A program made the position numbers and the translations under genes. A stretch of 64,000 nucleotides of DNA from Caproiciproducens sp. CPB-2 (GTDB taxonomy: Bacteria > Bacillota > Clostridia > Oscillospirales > Acutalibacteraceae): assembly GCF_036287215.1 (NCBI RefSeq), contig NZ_CP142860.1:1736001-1800000 (forward strand), given 5' to 3'. Shown in pieces: positions 42,461 through 52,897 of the stretch. Each line of letters opens with the position of its first letter. The stretch's first letter is position 1. The notes beneath the pieces were generated by a model. It was not told where the DNA came from and ran no database searches. It was given only the letters and a program-made list of their open reading frames with translations.

Positions 42461-43984
42461 TTGAACTATCACTCCACAAGAAACAGCAGCGTCAGCGTAT
42501 CCTCTGCTCAGGCAATTTCGCAGGGCATCAGCGGCGAAGGCGGGCTTTTTGTTCCTGAAAAGCTGCCCTGTTTTTCATATTCGGATTTGCTGGAACTGCA
42601 GCACTGCGGCTATACGGAGCGCGCAGTCCGCATTTTATCGGCTTTTCTTTCCGATTTTACCGCGGAAGAAATTGAGGAATGCGTCGGGAACGCTTACACC
42701 GGCGGAAAATTTGAGCAGGACAGGCCGGCTCCGCTCTCTTATCTTCAGAACGGGAAAATGAAGATGTACCTGCTTGAGCTGTGGCACGGTCCGACATGCG
42801 CGTTCAAAGATATGGCGCTGCAGCTTTTGCCGCACCTTCTTACCAAATCGCTGAAAAAGATTCAGTCCTCCAAGACCGCTCTGATTCTGGTCGCTACTTC
42901 CGGCGACACGGGAAAAGCGGCTCTGGAAGGTTTTAAAGATGTGGACGGAACCCGCATTCAGGTGTTTTATCCGGAAAACGGCGTCAGCCCCATGCAGAAG
43001 CGCCAGATGAACACCCAGGAAGGGAACAATGTGGCGGTCTGTGCGATCGAAGGCAATTTCGACGATGCCCAGACCGGCGTGAAAAAGATTTTTACCGATC
43101 CCGAAATCAACCGTCTGCTTGAACAGAACGATATTATGTTTTCCAGCGCGAACTCCATCAACTGGGGCAGGCTGCTGCCGCAGATCGTCTATTATTTCTC
43201 CGCGTACTGCGACCTGATGGCAAACGGGAAAATTTCCCATGAAGGCGAAAAGGTCAATATCGTTGTCCCGACGGGCAATTTTGGAAATATTCTGGCCGCT
43301 TATTACGCCAAAAAGATGGGCCTGCCGGTGAAAAAGCTGATCTGCGCGTCCAACGCCAACAATGTGCTGACCGATTTCCTGAACACGGGCGTTTATGACC
43401 GCAACAGGGATTTTCACACCACCATTTCCCCGTCCATGGATATTCTGGTATCCAGCAATCTGGAGCGCCTGCTGTATGACCTGACCGGAAACTCCAGCGC
43501 AAAAGTAGCCGGGTGGATGAGCGAACTCGCGTCAGGCGGCAGGTATCAGGTCGACGGCGATCTCCTGAACCGGCTTCACGAGCTGTTCTGGGCGGGGTTC
43601 TGCGGCGACGACGCGACAAAGGAAACCATCCGGGAAATCTACCGGGCGGAAAATTACCTTTGCGACACCCACACGGCGGTGGCGGTCAACGTCTATCGGC
43701 AGTACGTCGAAGCGGAAAACGATACGGAAACGCCGGCGATCGTCGTATCTACGGCCAGCCCGTATAAATTCGCCGACAGTGTGTTGAGCGCCGTTTCGGC
43801 CGATTACCGCGCGGATGCCTCTGAGTTTGAAAAGGTTCAGGCGCTTTCCGCTGTCACAGGCACCCCGATTCCGACGCCGATTGCACAGCTGGAATCAAGA
43901 AAAGTCAGATTTACTGAAATTTGCCCGAAAGATAAAATGGGCGAAGCTGTGCTGAAAACAGCCGGAATAAAGTATACTGTCTAA
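42461..43984 (+). CDS. thrC: Threonine synthase
   Basis: A 507-aa PLP enzyme converting O-phosphohomoserine to threonine. The PLP-lysine motif is in TCAFKDMALQLLP, the phosphate-binding loop is SGDTGKAALEG, and PTGNFGNILAAYYAKKMG is conserved. It is the long (fungal/E. coli-like) type. The TTG start at 42461 lies six bases after GAAGGGGG. No other threonine genes adjoin it. I see no T-box or obvious leader in the 96-base gap upstream, only AT-rich sequence with two TATGAT elements. Confidence 0.95.
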   Translation: MNYHSTRNSSVSVSSAQAISQGISGEGGLFVPEKLPCFSYSDLLELQHCGYTERAVRILSAFLSDFTAEEIEECVGNAYTGGKFEQDRPAPLSYLQNGKMKMYLLELWHGPTCAFKDMALQLLPHLLTKSLKKIQSSKTALILVATSGDTGKAALEGFKDVDGTRIQVFYPENGVSPMQKRQMNTQEGNNVAVCAIEGNFDDAQTGVKKIFTDPEINRLLEQNDIMFSSANSINWGRLLPQIVYYFSAYCDLMANGKISHEGEKVNIVVPTGNFGNILAAYYAKKMGLPVKKLICASNANNVLTDFLNTGVYDRNRDFHTTISPSMDILVSSNLERLLYDLTGNSSAKVAGWMSELASGGRYQVDGDLLNRLHELFWAGFCGDDATKETIREIYRAENYLCDTHTAVAVNVYRQYVEAENDTETPAIVVSTASPYKFADSVLSAVSADYRADASEFEKVQALSAVTGTPIPTPIAQLESRKVRFTEICPKDKMGEAVLKTAGIKYTV

Positions 43985-43995
43985 GAGAGGATCAC

Positions 43996-44685
43996 ATGTC
44001 ACTATTTGCTATTGCAGACCTGCATCTGTCTCTCGGCTGTGACAAGCCGATGGATGTATTTGAAGGTTGGCGGGACTATACCGTCCGTCTTGAAAAAAAC
44101 TGGCGCGCCGTGGTCGGCGAAGACGACACCGTCGTCGTCGCCGGGGATATTTCATGGGCGATGAAGCTTGAGGAAACGGTGAAGGATTTCGGGTTTATCC
44201 ACTCCCTGCCCGGACGTAAGCTGTTTTTGAAGGGTAACCATGATTACTGGTGGACCACAAAAAAGAAGATCGACGATTTTCTGAAGCTGCACGGGCTGGA
44301 TTCCATCGGCATCATTCACAACAACGCGGTGGCCGTCGGGGATATTGCGGTCTGCGGTACGCGCGGGTGGCTGTACAATTCCGAAACCGCGGAGGATATC
44401 AAGATTGTCAACCGCGAGGCCGGCCGCCTCAATACCTCGATTAACGAGGCGGAAAAGATGGGAGTAAAGCCGGTCGTGTTTCTGCACTACCCGCCCGTCT
44501 ACGACGGGGCGGAGTGCAAAGAGATCCTCAGCGTGTTAAAGTCGCACGGCATCACGGAATGCTACTTCGGACACATTCACGGGAATCAGGCAGCCCGGCG
44601 GGCGATCACCGGGGTTTATGACGGCATCAAAATGCATTTGATTTCCTGTGACTATCTGAAATTCATGCCTGTTCTGGTGAAGTGA
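43996..44685 (+). CDS. Calcineurin-like metallophosphoesterase
   Basis: A 229-aa protein with the complete metallophosphoesterase motif set: ADLHLS (residues 6-11), AGDISW, GNHDYWW and a final GHIHGNQ. It belongs to a group often called predicted phosphohydrolase (YkuE/MPPED-like) in clostridia; the substrate is unknown. It starts 11 bases after thrC with AGAGAGGA as RBS, so it is probably cotranscribed. Confidence 0.9.
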   Translation: MSLFAIADLHLSLGCDKPMDVFEGWRDYTVRLEKNWRAVVGEDDTVVVAGDISWAMKLEETVKDFGFIHSLPGRKLFLKGNHDYWWTTKKKIDDFLKLHGLDSIGIIHNNAVAVGDIAVCGTRGWLYNSETAEDIKIVNREAGRLNTSINEAEKMGVKPVVFLHYPPVYDGAECKEILSVLKSHGITECYFGHIHGNQAARRAITGVYDGIKMHLISCDYLKFMPVLVK

Positions 44686-44733
44686 ACAATTTTTGAATAT
44701 TTTATCTAATATATAGAATATTTATTTTCCATG

Positions 44734-44742
44734 TGCTATAAT
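44734..44742 (+). promoter_or_regulatory. Extended -10 promoter for tig
   Basis: TGC then TATAAT (44737-44742) is an extended -10 element; no good -35 is visible 17 bases upstream. Start near 44749, with ATG at 44781. It probably serves tig-clpP-clpX. Confidence 0.55.
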
Positions 44743-44780
44743 AATTTAGATAATTTGCATTTTGCAGGAGGAAGTTAATA

Positions 44781-46100
44781 ATGAGCTTACAATCGTCCAA
44801 TAAGGTTGATACGAACCGTTACCAGCTTGAGGTTGCAGTAGACGCTGCTATATTTGAAAAAGCGCTTGATCAGGCATATCATAAAGAAAACAAAAAGATT
44901 GCGATTCCCGGCTTCCGGAAGGGAAAGGCTCCCCGTGCTTTCGTTGAGAAGTATTACGGCGAGCAGGTGTTTTATGAGGATGCGATCAATACGGTTTACC
45001 CTGATGCGCTGGATGCGGCGATCAACGAGGCGAAACTCGAAATGATCGAGGATAAAATTGATTTTGATCTGGTTTCCGCCGGCAAGGAAGGCGTTGTTTT
45101 TAAGGCGACCATCACAACAAAGCCGGAAGTGGAAATTGATGAATATAAAGGCTTGGCCGCAACCAAAAAGCCGGTTAAGGTAACCGATGAGGACATTGAC
45201 GCGGAGATCAAAAAGGTTCAGGAGCGCAATTCCAGAATGGTGACCGTAGAAGACAGAGCGGCTCAGAACGGCGACATCACCGTCATTGATTTTGACGGTT
45301 CCGTGGACGGCGTTGCTTTTGACGGCGGCAAAGCGGAAAACTACAGCCTGACTCTCGGTGCGGGCCAGTTTATCCCGGGCTTTGAAGAGCAGGTTGTGGG
45401 CCATAAAACAGGCGACGAATTTGATGTAAACGTAAAGTTCCCGGAGGATTACCACTCGAAGGATTTGGCCGGTAAGGACGCCGTTTTCAAAATCAAGCTG
45501 CATGAAATCAAAATGAAGGAGCTGCCGGAAGTTGACGACGACTTTGTCAAGGATGTCAGCGATTTCGATACGCTCGATAAATACAGGGAAGACATGAAAG
45601 CAAAGCTGACCGAAGCCGAGGAAAAAAAGGCGAAAGACGATGTGGAAAACCAGCTGATCGATAAGCTGGTGGAAAATCTCAAAGCCGAAATTCCGCAGGC
45701 AATGTATGAAAACAAAATCAACGAGGATATCCGCGAATTCGGGTACCGTCTTCAGTCCCAGGGCCTGAACCTCGATACCTACCTGCAGTACACGGGTATG
45801 GACAAGGATTCTATCCGCAAGCAGTTCCAGCCGCAGGCGGAACGCGCGGTAAAGGTCCGTCTGGCGCTCGAAAAGATCGCCCAGCTGGAAGACATTCATC
45901 CGACCGAGGAAGAAATTGAGGCAGAGTTTGAAAAGCTTGCCAAGGGCTATGAAATCGACGCTGAAAAGGTGAAGACCTTTATTCCCAAAGAGGAACTGGC
46001 AAAAGACATCTCTGTTGAAAAAGCAATCAACCTCGTTCGTGACAGCGCGGTCGTAACGGAAAAAGAAGATCCTTCCGAAACTGCAAAAGCTGCTGAATAA
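44781..46100 (+). CDS. tig: Trigger factor chaperone
   Basis: A 439-aa ribosome-bound chaperone. The N-terminal ribosome-binding signature GFRKGKAPR is near residue 44; the FKBP-type prolyl isomerase domain covers about 150-245, and a long alpha-helical C-domain follows. The RBS is AGGAGG. Order tig-clpP-clpX-lon-engB is conserved in Firmicutes and joins nascent-chain folding to proteolysis. Confidence 0.97.
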   Translation: MSLQSSNKVDTNRYQLEVAVDAAIFEKALDQAYHKENKKIAIPGFRKGKAPRAFVEKYYGEQVFYEDAINTVYPDALDAAINEAKLEMIEDKIDFDLVSAGKEGVVFKATITTKPEVEIDEYKGLAATKKPVKVTDEDIDAEIKKVQERNSRMVTVEDRAAQNGDITVIDFDGSVDGVAFDGGKAENYSLTLGAGQFIPGFEEQVVGHKTGDEFDVNVKFPEDYHSKDLAGKDAVFKIKLHEIKMKELPEVDDDFVKDVSDFDTLDKYREDMKAKLTEAEEKKAKDDVENQLIDKLVENLKAEIPQAMYENKINEDIREFGYRLQSQGLNLDTYLQYTGMDKDSIRKQFQPQAERAVKVRLALEKIAQLEDIHPTEEEIEAEFEKLAKGYEIDAEKVKTFIPKEELAKDISVEKAINLVRDSAVVTEKEDPSETAKAAE

Positions 46101-46159
46101 GAAAAGTCCTTCCTGCCAATTATTAATTTATTGTTTAGTTTTATTGGAGGTACGCAATA

Positions 46160-46747
46160 ATGAGTTTAGTCCCATATGTTATTGAGCAGACAAACAGGGG
46201 AGAACGTTCCTATGATATCTTTTCACGCCTGCTGAATGACAGAATCGTAATGCTTACGGAAGAGGTAAACGATACCACTTCCAGTCTGGTGGTTGCTCAG
46301 CTTTTATATCTGGAGGGCCAAGATCCGTCGAAGGATATCAGTCTTTATATCAACAGCCCGGGAGGGTCCGTAACCGCGGGATTGGCAATTTACGATACGA
46401 TGCAGTATATTAAATGCGACGTTTCCACTATTTGCATGGGCATGGCTGCCAGCATGGGCGCGTTCCTGCTTGCGGCGGGTACCAAAGGCAAACGGTACGC
46501 CCTTCCCAACAGCGATATTATGATTCATCAGCCGAGCGGCGGCGCACAGGGTCAGGCGACTGATGTGATGATCCACGCCGACCACATTATTGCTACCAAA
46601 AAGAAGCTGAACGAAATCCTTGCTGAGAGAACGGGGCAGCCGATTGAAGTGATTGCGAAAGATACCGAGCGCGATAACTTTATGACGGCGGAGGCTGCCG
46701 TGAAATATGGCCTGATCGACAAGGTCATCTACAATTCGATGAGTTGA
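46160..46747 (+). CDS. clpP: ATP-dependent Clp protease proteolytic subunit
   Basis: A 195-aa serine peptidase forming the 14-mer chamber. The catalytic triad is readable: S98 in [11 protein letters not shown]123 in MIHQPSGG and D172 in ERDNFMTA. The length is normal. clpX starts 17 bases after the stop. Classes III-type control (CtsR box) is not evident in the upstream gap. Confidence 0.97.
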   Translation: MSLVPYVIEQTNRGERSYDIFSRLLNDRIVMLTEEVNDTTSSLVVAQLLYLEGQDPSKDISLYINSPGGSVTAGLAIYDTMQYIKCDVSTICMGMAASMGAFLLAAGTKGKRYALPNSDIMIHQPSGGAQGQATDVMIHADHIIATKKKLNEILAERTGQPIEVIAKDTERDNFMTAEAAVKYGLIDKVIYNSMS

Positions 46748-46764
46748 GGTTGGTGATTAATTAG

Positions 46765-48075
46765 ATGCCAAATAATGACGATATCAAGGACAGGGGAATC
46801 TGCTGTTCGTTCTGCGGAAAGCCGCAGAACGAAGCTCGCCGTCTGATTGCAGGCCCCGGTGTTTATATCTGCGATGAATGCATAGAGCTGTGCATGTCGA
46901 TCCTTGACGACGAAAAAAACCTGTCCAACCGAAAATCCAGCTACAGTGAAGCTTCGGCCGAACTTCCCAAACCGCACGAGATCAAAAAGCAGCTGGATGA
47001 ATACGTCATTGGACAGGAAAAAGCAAAGGTTGCGCTTTCTGTTGCGGTCTATAACCACTATAAAAGAATCTATTACGGTAAAGACGACGTAGAACTGACA
47101 AAGAGCAACGTGCTGCTGCTCGGTCCGACCGGTGTGGGAAAAACCCTGCTGGCACAGACGCTGGCAAAGATACTGGATGTTCCGTTTGCGATTGCAGACG
47201 CCACCACACTGACGGAAGCCGGCTATGTCGGTGAGGATGTTGAAAATATCCTGCTGCGCCTGATCCAGGCCGCGGATTTCGATATTGAAAAAGCCGAACG
47301 CGGCATTATCTATATCGATGAAATCGACAAGATCGCCAGAAAGTCCGAAAATCCCTCCATTACACGTGACGTCAGCGGAGAGGGAGTACAGCAGGCTCTT
47401 CTGAAGATTCTGGAAGGAACTGTTTCCAACGTTCCCCCGCAGGGCGGCAGAAAACATCCCCAGCAGGAATTTTTGCAGATTGATACCTCCAATATCCTGT
47501 TTATCTGCGGCGGAGCTTTCGACGGCCTGAATAAAATTGTCCAGAAGCGCACGGCGTCCTCCGCTATGGGCTTCGGCGCACAGGTCAAAAGCAAGGTGGA
47601 GCTTGACTCCACAGCCTGGATGCAGGATGTCGTGCCGCATGATCTGGTGAAATACGGATTGATTCCTGAGCTGGTCGGCCGTTTGCCTGTCATTGCCGCG
47701 CTCGACGGACTGGATGAGGATGCTCTTGTAAGGATTTTGACTGAGCCGAAAAACTGCTTAATCAATCAGTACAAGAAGCTGTTTCAGCTGGATAAGGTTG
47801 AGTTGGAATTCAAACCCGAAGCACTGACAGCAATTGCCAAAAGGACCATTGACCGCCGCACGGGCGCAAGAGGGCTGAGATCCATCATGGAGGATTTGTT
47901 GACCAATCTCATGTATAAGGTCCCGTCTGACTACACCGTTGAAAAGGTCACCATTACCGCGGATACGGTGAATCAGGGCACGGAACCGGAGATCGTGTAT
48001 AATCAGGACCGTAAACCGGTCAGGATTAAAATAACAACTCCCAGGAAGCGCGGCCGTAAGGATACAGCGTCATAA
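46765..48075 (+). CDS. clpX: ATP-dependent Clp protease ATPase subunit ClpX
   Basis: A 436-aa AAA+ unfoldase that feeds ClpP. The N-terminal zinc-binding domain has C14-x2-C17 and C36-x2-C39. Walker A is GPTGVGKT, Walker B is YIDEIDKI, and the pore and sensor motifs follow. A hairpin with a short T-run separates it from lon. Confidence 0.97.
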   Translation: MPNNDDIKDRGICCSFCGKPQNEARRLIAGPGVYICDECIELCMSILDDEKNLSNRKSSYSEASAELPKPHEIKKQLDEYVIGQEKAKVALSVAVYNHYKRIYYGKDDVELTKSNVLLLGPTGVGKTLLAQTLAKILDVPFAIADATTLTEAGYVGEDVENILLRLIQAADFDIEKAERGIIYIDEIDKIARKSENPSITRDVSGEGVQQALLKILEGTVSNVPPQGGRKHPQQEFLQIDTSNILFICGGAFDGLNKIVQKRTASSAMGFGAQVKSKVELDSTAWMQDVVPHDLVKYGLIPELVGRLPVIAALDGLDEDALVRILTEPKNCLINQYKKLFQLDKVELEFKPEALTAIAKRTIDRRTGARGLRSIMEDLLTNLMYKVPSDYTVEKVTITADTVNQGTEPEIVYNQDRKPVRIKITTPRKRGRKDTAS

Positions 48076-48088
48076 CGATAGAAATCTT

Positions 48089-48137
48089 GGCTGTTGCACG
48101 TGGCAGACTTTTTGTTGTCCACTTGCAACAGCCTTTT
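48089..48137 (+). terminator. Hairpin between clpX and lon, probable terminator
   Basis: GGCTGTTGCA (48089-48098) pairs with TGCAACAGCC (48124-48133); GTGG/CCAC extends the stem after one mismatch, with a 15-base loop, then TTTT. It lies only 18 bases before the lon start, so it could also attenuate lon. Confidence 0.65.
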
Positions 48138-48154
48138 CTGCCAAGGAGCAAACT

Positions 48155-50584
48155 ATGAGTACAAATCAAGAACTGAAGAAAATTGAAAATAGTTCCATCC
48201 CTGTGCTTGCGCTCAGGGGACTGGTTATTTTTCCGGGCATGCTTCTGCAATTTGATGTGGGAAGAAAAAAGTCCATACTGGCTCTTTCCCAGGCGATGGA
48301 AGAAAACCAGCAGATTTTCCTGGTTGCCCAAAAGGATTTAAATACAAACGAACCGGGCGGCGAGGATCTTTATAAAATGGGGATCGTGGCGAAAATCAAA
48401 CAGGTGATTCGCCATACCGACGAAGGTGTGCGGCTTTTCGCGGAAGGAATGTACCGCGCTGAAATTTCCTCCGTTGTCAGCGAAAACCCTTTTATTCTCG
48501 CCGACATCATTCCATGCGAAACCAAACCATACCGGACCAGCCATAAGACCGAGGCATTGATCCGTTACACGCAGACGCTTTTTGAAGAATATATTCAGAA
48601 TTACAGCCGTATCCCTCCGGATATTATCATTGGCGTGGTGCAAAAGAAAAACTGCGGAGAGCTTGCGGATTATATCACCTCCAACATCATGCTCGACTAT
48701 GAGCAGAAACAGGCGATTCTGGAAGAGCTCCATCCGGTAAAAAGGCTGGAAAAGCTGAATGAGATTTTAAAGAATGAAATTCAGGTGCTCTCCATTGAGA
48801 GCCAGATCAGCGAAAAGGCAAAGGAACAGATTGACGAAAATCAGCGCGAATATTTCCTGCGTGAGCAAATGAAAGCCATCTCCAACGAGCTTGGAGACGA
48901 CGACAGCCCCTTGAGCGAGGCCGACGATCTGCGGGAACGCATCATGAAGATGAAGCTTCCCAAGCTGCAGGATGAGAAGCTGCTGAAGGAATGTGACCGG
49001 CTCTCCAAAATGCCCTACGGTTCCCACGAAGCAAGTGTGATCGTCAGCTATGTGGAAACCTGTCTGGAACTGCCGTGGAACGCCGCAAGCCGTGAGCATA
49101 TCGACCTTGCAAAAGCACAAAAGGTGCTTGACCGCGACCATTTCGGTCTGACAAAGGTAAAGGAACGGATTATTGAGATTCTGGCTGTCAAAAAGCTTGC
49201 CCCCGATATCAAAGGACAGATTATCTGCTTGGTGGGTCCTCCGGGCGTCGGCAAAACATCCATCGCGCGTTCGATCGCCAAAGCCATCGGGCGAAATTAT
49301 GTGCGCGTATCGCTCGGCGGCGTGAGGGATGAGTCCGATATCATGGGACACAGGAAGACGTACGTGGGTTCCATGCCGGGGCGGATTATCTCCGCCATGA
49401 AACAGGCCGGCACAAACAATCCGCTGATCCTGCTGGATGAAATCGATAAATTGGGAAACGATTTCCGCGGCGATCCCGCTTCCGCTTTACTGGAAGTGCT
49501 GGATTCGGAGCAGAATTCCTCCTTCTTCGATCACTATATCGATATGCCGTTTGACCTGAGCAAGGTGATGTTCATTACCACCGCCAACGATTACAGCGCC
49601 ATTCCGGAGCCCCTTTTGGACAGAATGGACGTGATTACCCTTGGAAGCTATACCCATGAGGAAAAATACAACATTGCCCTGAAGCATCTGATTCCGAAGC
49701 AGTTCAAGAAACACGGGATCAATTCTAAAATGCTGAAAGTGACTCCGGCCGCCGTTCACGAGCTGATTGACGGCTATACCAGAGAGGCCGGCGTGCGTAA
49801 TCTGGAACGTCAGATCGCTTCCATCTGCAGAAAATGCGCGAAAAAGATCGTGGGAGACAACCAGACGAAAATCGTTGTCAAGCCGGAGAATCTGGAGGAC
49901 CTTTTAGGTCCGAAGAGGTTCAAAAAAGACGAACTTGTGAAGTCCGATATGGTCGGCCTGGTCAACGGTCTTGCGTGGACCAGCGTCGGCGGCGAGCTTC
50001 TGCCAATTGAAGTGGCGGTCATGGACGGCACGGGAAAAATCGAGCTGACCGGTTCGCTGGGCGACGTGATGAAGGAATCCGCCCGAACCGCGATCAGCTG
50101 TATCCGGACCAGAGCCGATTCGTTCGGCATCTGCCATGATTTCTACAGCAAATACGATATTCACATCCACGCGCCGGAGGGGGCCATTCCCAAGGACGGA
50201 CCGTCCGCCGGAACCGCAATGGCGACCGCGATTACCTCCGCGCTGACCAACATCCCGATCCGGCACGACGTCGCAATGACAGGGGAAATCACTTTACTGG
50301 GCAGGGTGCTTCCTATCGGCGGGTTAAAGGAAAAGACGATGGCCGCTTACCGCTCGGGAATCAAGACGGTCATTATTCCGGCCGACAACGTTTCCGATTT
50401 AGCTGAAATTGACGCTGCGGTAAAAAACGCGGTGGATTTTCTGCCGGTTGAGAAAATCGACCAGGTGCTTGAAGCGGCTTTAACCAAGATGCCGGAAAAT
50501 AAAAAGGAAGAGAACACGGATTCGCTTGTTCCGATGAATGCTTCCAGCCAGCCGGCGATTCTGACGCCCGGCATTCCGCAGTAA
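48155..50584 (+). CDS. lon: ATP-dependent protease Lon (LonA)
   Basis: An 809-aa protease: an N-terminal substrate-binding domain (starting [15 protein letters not shown]), a coiled-coil, an AAA+ module (GPPGVGKTS; Walker [12 protein letters not shown]) and a C-terminal peptidase with the catalytic Ser in [11 protein letters not shown] and a Lys in GLKEKTMAA. It degrades misfolded and regulatory proteins. A short disordered tail follows the peptidase. The RBS is AAGGAG. engB follows after 12 bases. Confidence 0.97.
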   Translation: MSTNQELKKIENSSIPVLALRGLVIFPGMLLQFDVGRKKSILALSQAMEENQQIFLVAQKDLNTNEPGGEDLYKMGIVAKIKQVIRHTDEGVRLFAEGMYRAEISSVVSENPFILADIIPCETKPYRTSHKTEALIRYTQTLFEEYIQNYSRIPPDIIIGVVQKKNCGELADYITSNIMLDYEQKQAILEELHPVKRLEKLNEILKNEIQVLSIESQISEKAKEQIDENQREYFLREQMKAISNELGDDDSPLSEADDLRERIMKMKLPKLQDEKLLKECDRLSKMPYGSHEASVIVSYVETCLELPWNAASREHIDLAKAQKVLDRDHFGLTKVKERIIEILAVKKLAPDIKGQIICLVGPPGVGKTSIARSIAKAIGRNYVRVSLGGVRDESDIMGHRKTYVGSMPGRIISAMKQAGTNNPLILLDEIDKLGNDFRGDPASALLEVLDSEQNSSFFDHYIDMPFDLSKVMFITTANDYSAIPEPLLDRMDVITLGSYTHEEKYNIALKHLIPKQFKKHGINSKMLKVTPAAVHELIDGYTREAGVRNLERQIASICRKCAKKIVGDNQTKIVVKPENLEDLLGPKRFKKDELVKSDMVGLVNGLAWTSVGGELLPIEVAVMDGTGKIELTGSLGDVMKESARTAISCIRTRADSFGICHDFYSKYDIHIHAPEGAIPKDGPSAGTAMATAITSALTNIPIRHDVAMTGEITLLGRVLPIGGLKEKTMAAYRSGIKTVIIPADNVSDLAEIDAAVKNAVDFLPVEKIDQVLEAALTKMPENKKEENTDSLVPMNASSQPAILTPGIPQ

Positions 50585-50596
50585 CGGGGTGAAGCA

Positions 50597-51184
50597 TTGA
50601 ATTTTGATAAAGCTTTATTTGAATTCGCGGCGGGGAGACCGGATCAGCTGCCAGAATCCACCGTCCCGGAAATCGTATTTTCCGGACGGTCCAATGTGGG
50701 AAAATCTTCTCTGATCAATAAACTGGTCAACCGTAAATCCCTTGCCAGGGTCAGCGCGAAACCCGGGAAAACAGGAACCATCAACTTTTACGATTTGCAG
50801 GCTTGCAGATTGGTGGATCTGCCGGGTTATGGCTACGCAAGAGTCTCTCAGTCGGAAAAACTGCGCTGGTCTGAACTGGTCGAAGGCTATTTCAGCGCAC
50901 AGCGCAATGTCGGGCTTGTCATCCAGATTATCGACATGAGGCACAGTCCTTCCGCCGACGATCTGGAGATGATCGAATATCTGATCAATTCGGGCACGCG
51001 TTTTCTGATTGCCGCTACAAAAAGCGACAAGCTGAACAAGATGGAACGAATGAATCAGCTTCGGCTGTTCCAGGAGATGTTCAGTCGGGCCGAAGGGCTG
51101 AAGCTGATTCCTTTTTCATCGGTCAACGGGGAAGGAGTAGAGGAAATTCGGAATATGATTTCAGAGATTTGCGATCATTCTTAA
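50597..51184 (+). CDS. engB: Ribosome biogenesis GTP-binding protein EngB (YsxC)
   Basis: A 195-aa single-domain GTPase for 50S assembly. It has GRSNVGKSSLINKL (G1), GKTGTINFY (G2), DLPGYGYARVS (G3) and TKSDKL (G4). The TTG start at 50597 follows GGGGTGA. The lon-engB pairing is conserved in Firmicutes. lysA starts 15 bases downstream. Confidence 0.96.
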   Translation: MNFDKALFEFAAGRPDQLPESTVPEIVFSGRSNVGKSSLINKLVNRKSLARVSAKPGKTGTINFYDLQACRLVDLPGYGYARVSQSEKLRWSELVEGYFSAQRNVGLVIQIIDMRHSPSADDLEMIEYLINSGTRFLIAATKSDKLNKMERMNQLRLFQEMFSRAEGLKLIPFSSVNGEGVEEIRNMISEICDHS

Positions 51185-51199
51185 AAATGGAGTAATAAA

Positions 51200-52498
51200 A
51201 TGCTGAATGAAGAGAGTTTAAACACGAATACGCTTGGACATCTGACTATCGGCGGATGCGATACGGTAGAGCTTGCTCAGGAATACGGGACACCTCTGTA
51301 TATGATGGATGAGGACAGTATCAGAAGGAACTGCAGAATGTACCGTTCCTCGTTTGACAGGTACTACAACGGGCACGGAATGCCGCTTTACGCGAGCAAG
51401 GCCTTCAGCTGTAAGGAAATTTGCCGGATTGTCAACGAAGAGAAGCTGGGGTTGGACGTTGTTTCGGGCGGAGAGCTTTACACCGCCCTCAGCGCCGGAT
51501 TTCCCGCGGAAAGGATTCATTTTCACGGAAATAATAAGACCACCGATGAAATTGCCTTTGCTTTACGGTCCGGTGTGGGACATATCGTCGTAGATAATTT
51601 GACGGAGCTTCATACCCTGAATGAAATGGCGTTGGCAATGGGGAAGACCGCTGACATTACCATTCGGGTCAAGCCCGGAATCGACGCCCACACCCATGAA
51701 TTCATACGCACAGGGCAAATCGACTCGAAATTCGGCTTCGCGCTGGAAACAGGGGAGGCGATGGAAGCCGTGAAAGCGGCGATTCGGTGCAAAAATATCA
51801 ATCTTACCGGTCTGCATTGTCATATCGGTTCCCAGATTTTCGACATTCAGCCGTTTGTGCTTGCCGCAGAAGTGATGCTTTCCTTTATTGACCGGATCAA
51901 ACGGGAAACCGGAATCATTGTAAGGGAACTGAACCTCGGCGGCGGTTTCGGGATTCAATACACCGATTCCGACACCCCTGTTGCGTACGATCAATATATG
52001 GAAACCATATCGGAAGAGGTTCGTTCCTGCTGTAAAGCGCTTGGCCTTGATATCCCGTTTCTCTATCTTGAGCCGGGCCGTTCCATCGTCGGCGAAGCCG
52101 GGATCACTCTCTATACGATCGGAGCGGTCAAAAAAATTCCCGATGTGCGCACCTATGTTTCGGTCGACGGGGGAATGACCGACAATCCCCGCTATGCCCT
52201 TTATCGGGCGGGCTATACCGCTCTGGTAGCGAACAAAGCGTCCCTTGCGGCGGCGGAAGAAGTCACGATTGCCGGAAAATGCTGTGAGAGCGGCGACCTG
52301 ATTCAGGAAAATACAATGATCCAGCCCGCGCAGCCGGGCGACACGCTTGCCGTGCTTTCCACCGGCGCGTATAATTACTCTATGGCGTCAAACTACAACC
52401 GCATTCCAATGCCTGCCGTCGTAATGGTACATAACGGAATGGCCCGTGTGATCGTAAAACGCGAAACGTATGAAGATTTGATCCGGAATGATATTTAA
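51200..52498 (+). CDS. lysA: Diaminopimelate decarboxylase
   Basis: A 432-aa PLP enzyme making lysine from meso-diaminopimelate, the last step of lysine synthesis. The PLP-lysine motif is in YASKAFSCKEI, the HCHIGSQIFD and GGGFGIQY glycine-rich blocks bind PLP phosphate, and the CCESGDLI Cys-Glu pair completes the site. The fold-type III architecture and length are standard. It appears as a passenger gene after engB. Confidence 0.96.
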   Translation: MLNEESLNTNTLGHLTIGGCDTVELAQEYGTPLYMMDEDSIRRNCRMYRSSFDRYYNGHGMPLYASKAFSCKEICRIVNEEKLGLDVVSGGELYTALSAGFPAERIHFHGNNKTTDEIAFALRSGVGHIVVDNLTELHTLNEMALAMGKTADITIRVKPGIDAHTHEFIRTGQIDSKFGFALETGEAMEAVKAAIRCKNINLTGLHCHIGSQIFDIQPFVLAAEVMLSFIDRIKRETGIIVRELNLGGGFGIQYTDSDTPVAYDQYMETISEEVRSCCKALGLDIPFLYLEPGRSIVGEAGITLYTIGAVKKIPDVRTYVSVDGGMTDNPRYALYRAGYTALVANKASLAAAEEVTIAGKCCESGDLIQENTMIQPAQPGDTLAVLSTGAYNYSMASNYNRIPMPAVVMVHNGMARVIVKRETYEDLIRNDI

Positions 52499-52594
52499 AG
52501 GGTTCCTGTCCTAATGTCCGCCCCGATTCGCTTTACTTTTGGACTTTTGTGTGTTAGAATTTTATCCTATTAAATGAATGAGGAGTGAAACCGT

Positions 52595-52897
52595 TTGAAT
52601 TCAAAAATTAAAGATGAGAGTGTGGACTTTTTGTTCAAAGCGATTCTTTCTTTAAAGACGGTTGACGAATGTTATAATTTTTTTGAGGACCTATGCACAG
52701 TACCAGAGATCAAAGCAATGTCGCAGCGTCTGCTTGTGGCCCATATGCTGAGCACCAAACGGGTCTACAGCGACATCGTTGCCAAAACCGGCGCTTCCAC
52801 AGCCACCATCAGCAGAGTCAACCGCTCGCTGAACTACGGCTGCGACGGCTATGAGCTGGTATTTAACAGGATCGACAAAGACGAAAAGAGCAAATGA
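52595..52897 (+). CDS. yerC: YerC/YecD family TrpR-related DNA-binding protein
   Basis: A 100-aa protein of the TrpR/YerC family: a helical N-half (FEDLCTVPEIKAMSQRLLVAHML) and a helix-turn-helix (YSDIVAKTGASTATISRVNRSL). It is probably a repressor; the effector and targets are unknown. The TTG start at 52595 has GAGGAGTGA upstream. A possible promoter is TTGGAC (52539-52544), 18 bases, TATCCT (52563-52568). Its stop overlaps the methyltransferase start (ATGA). Confidence 0.9.
   Translation: MNSKIKDESVDFLFKAILSLKTVDECYNFFEDLCTVPEIKAMSQRLLVAHMLSTKRVYSDIVAKTGASTATISRVNRSLNYGCDGYELVFNRIDKDEKSK

Noticed and set aside
44787..45899. Long minus-strand open frame (370 codons) opposite trigger factor
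   Set aside because: Shadow of tig: no RBS, odd composition and no recognisable domain, while the plus strand is a full-length trigger factor.
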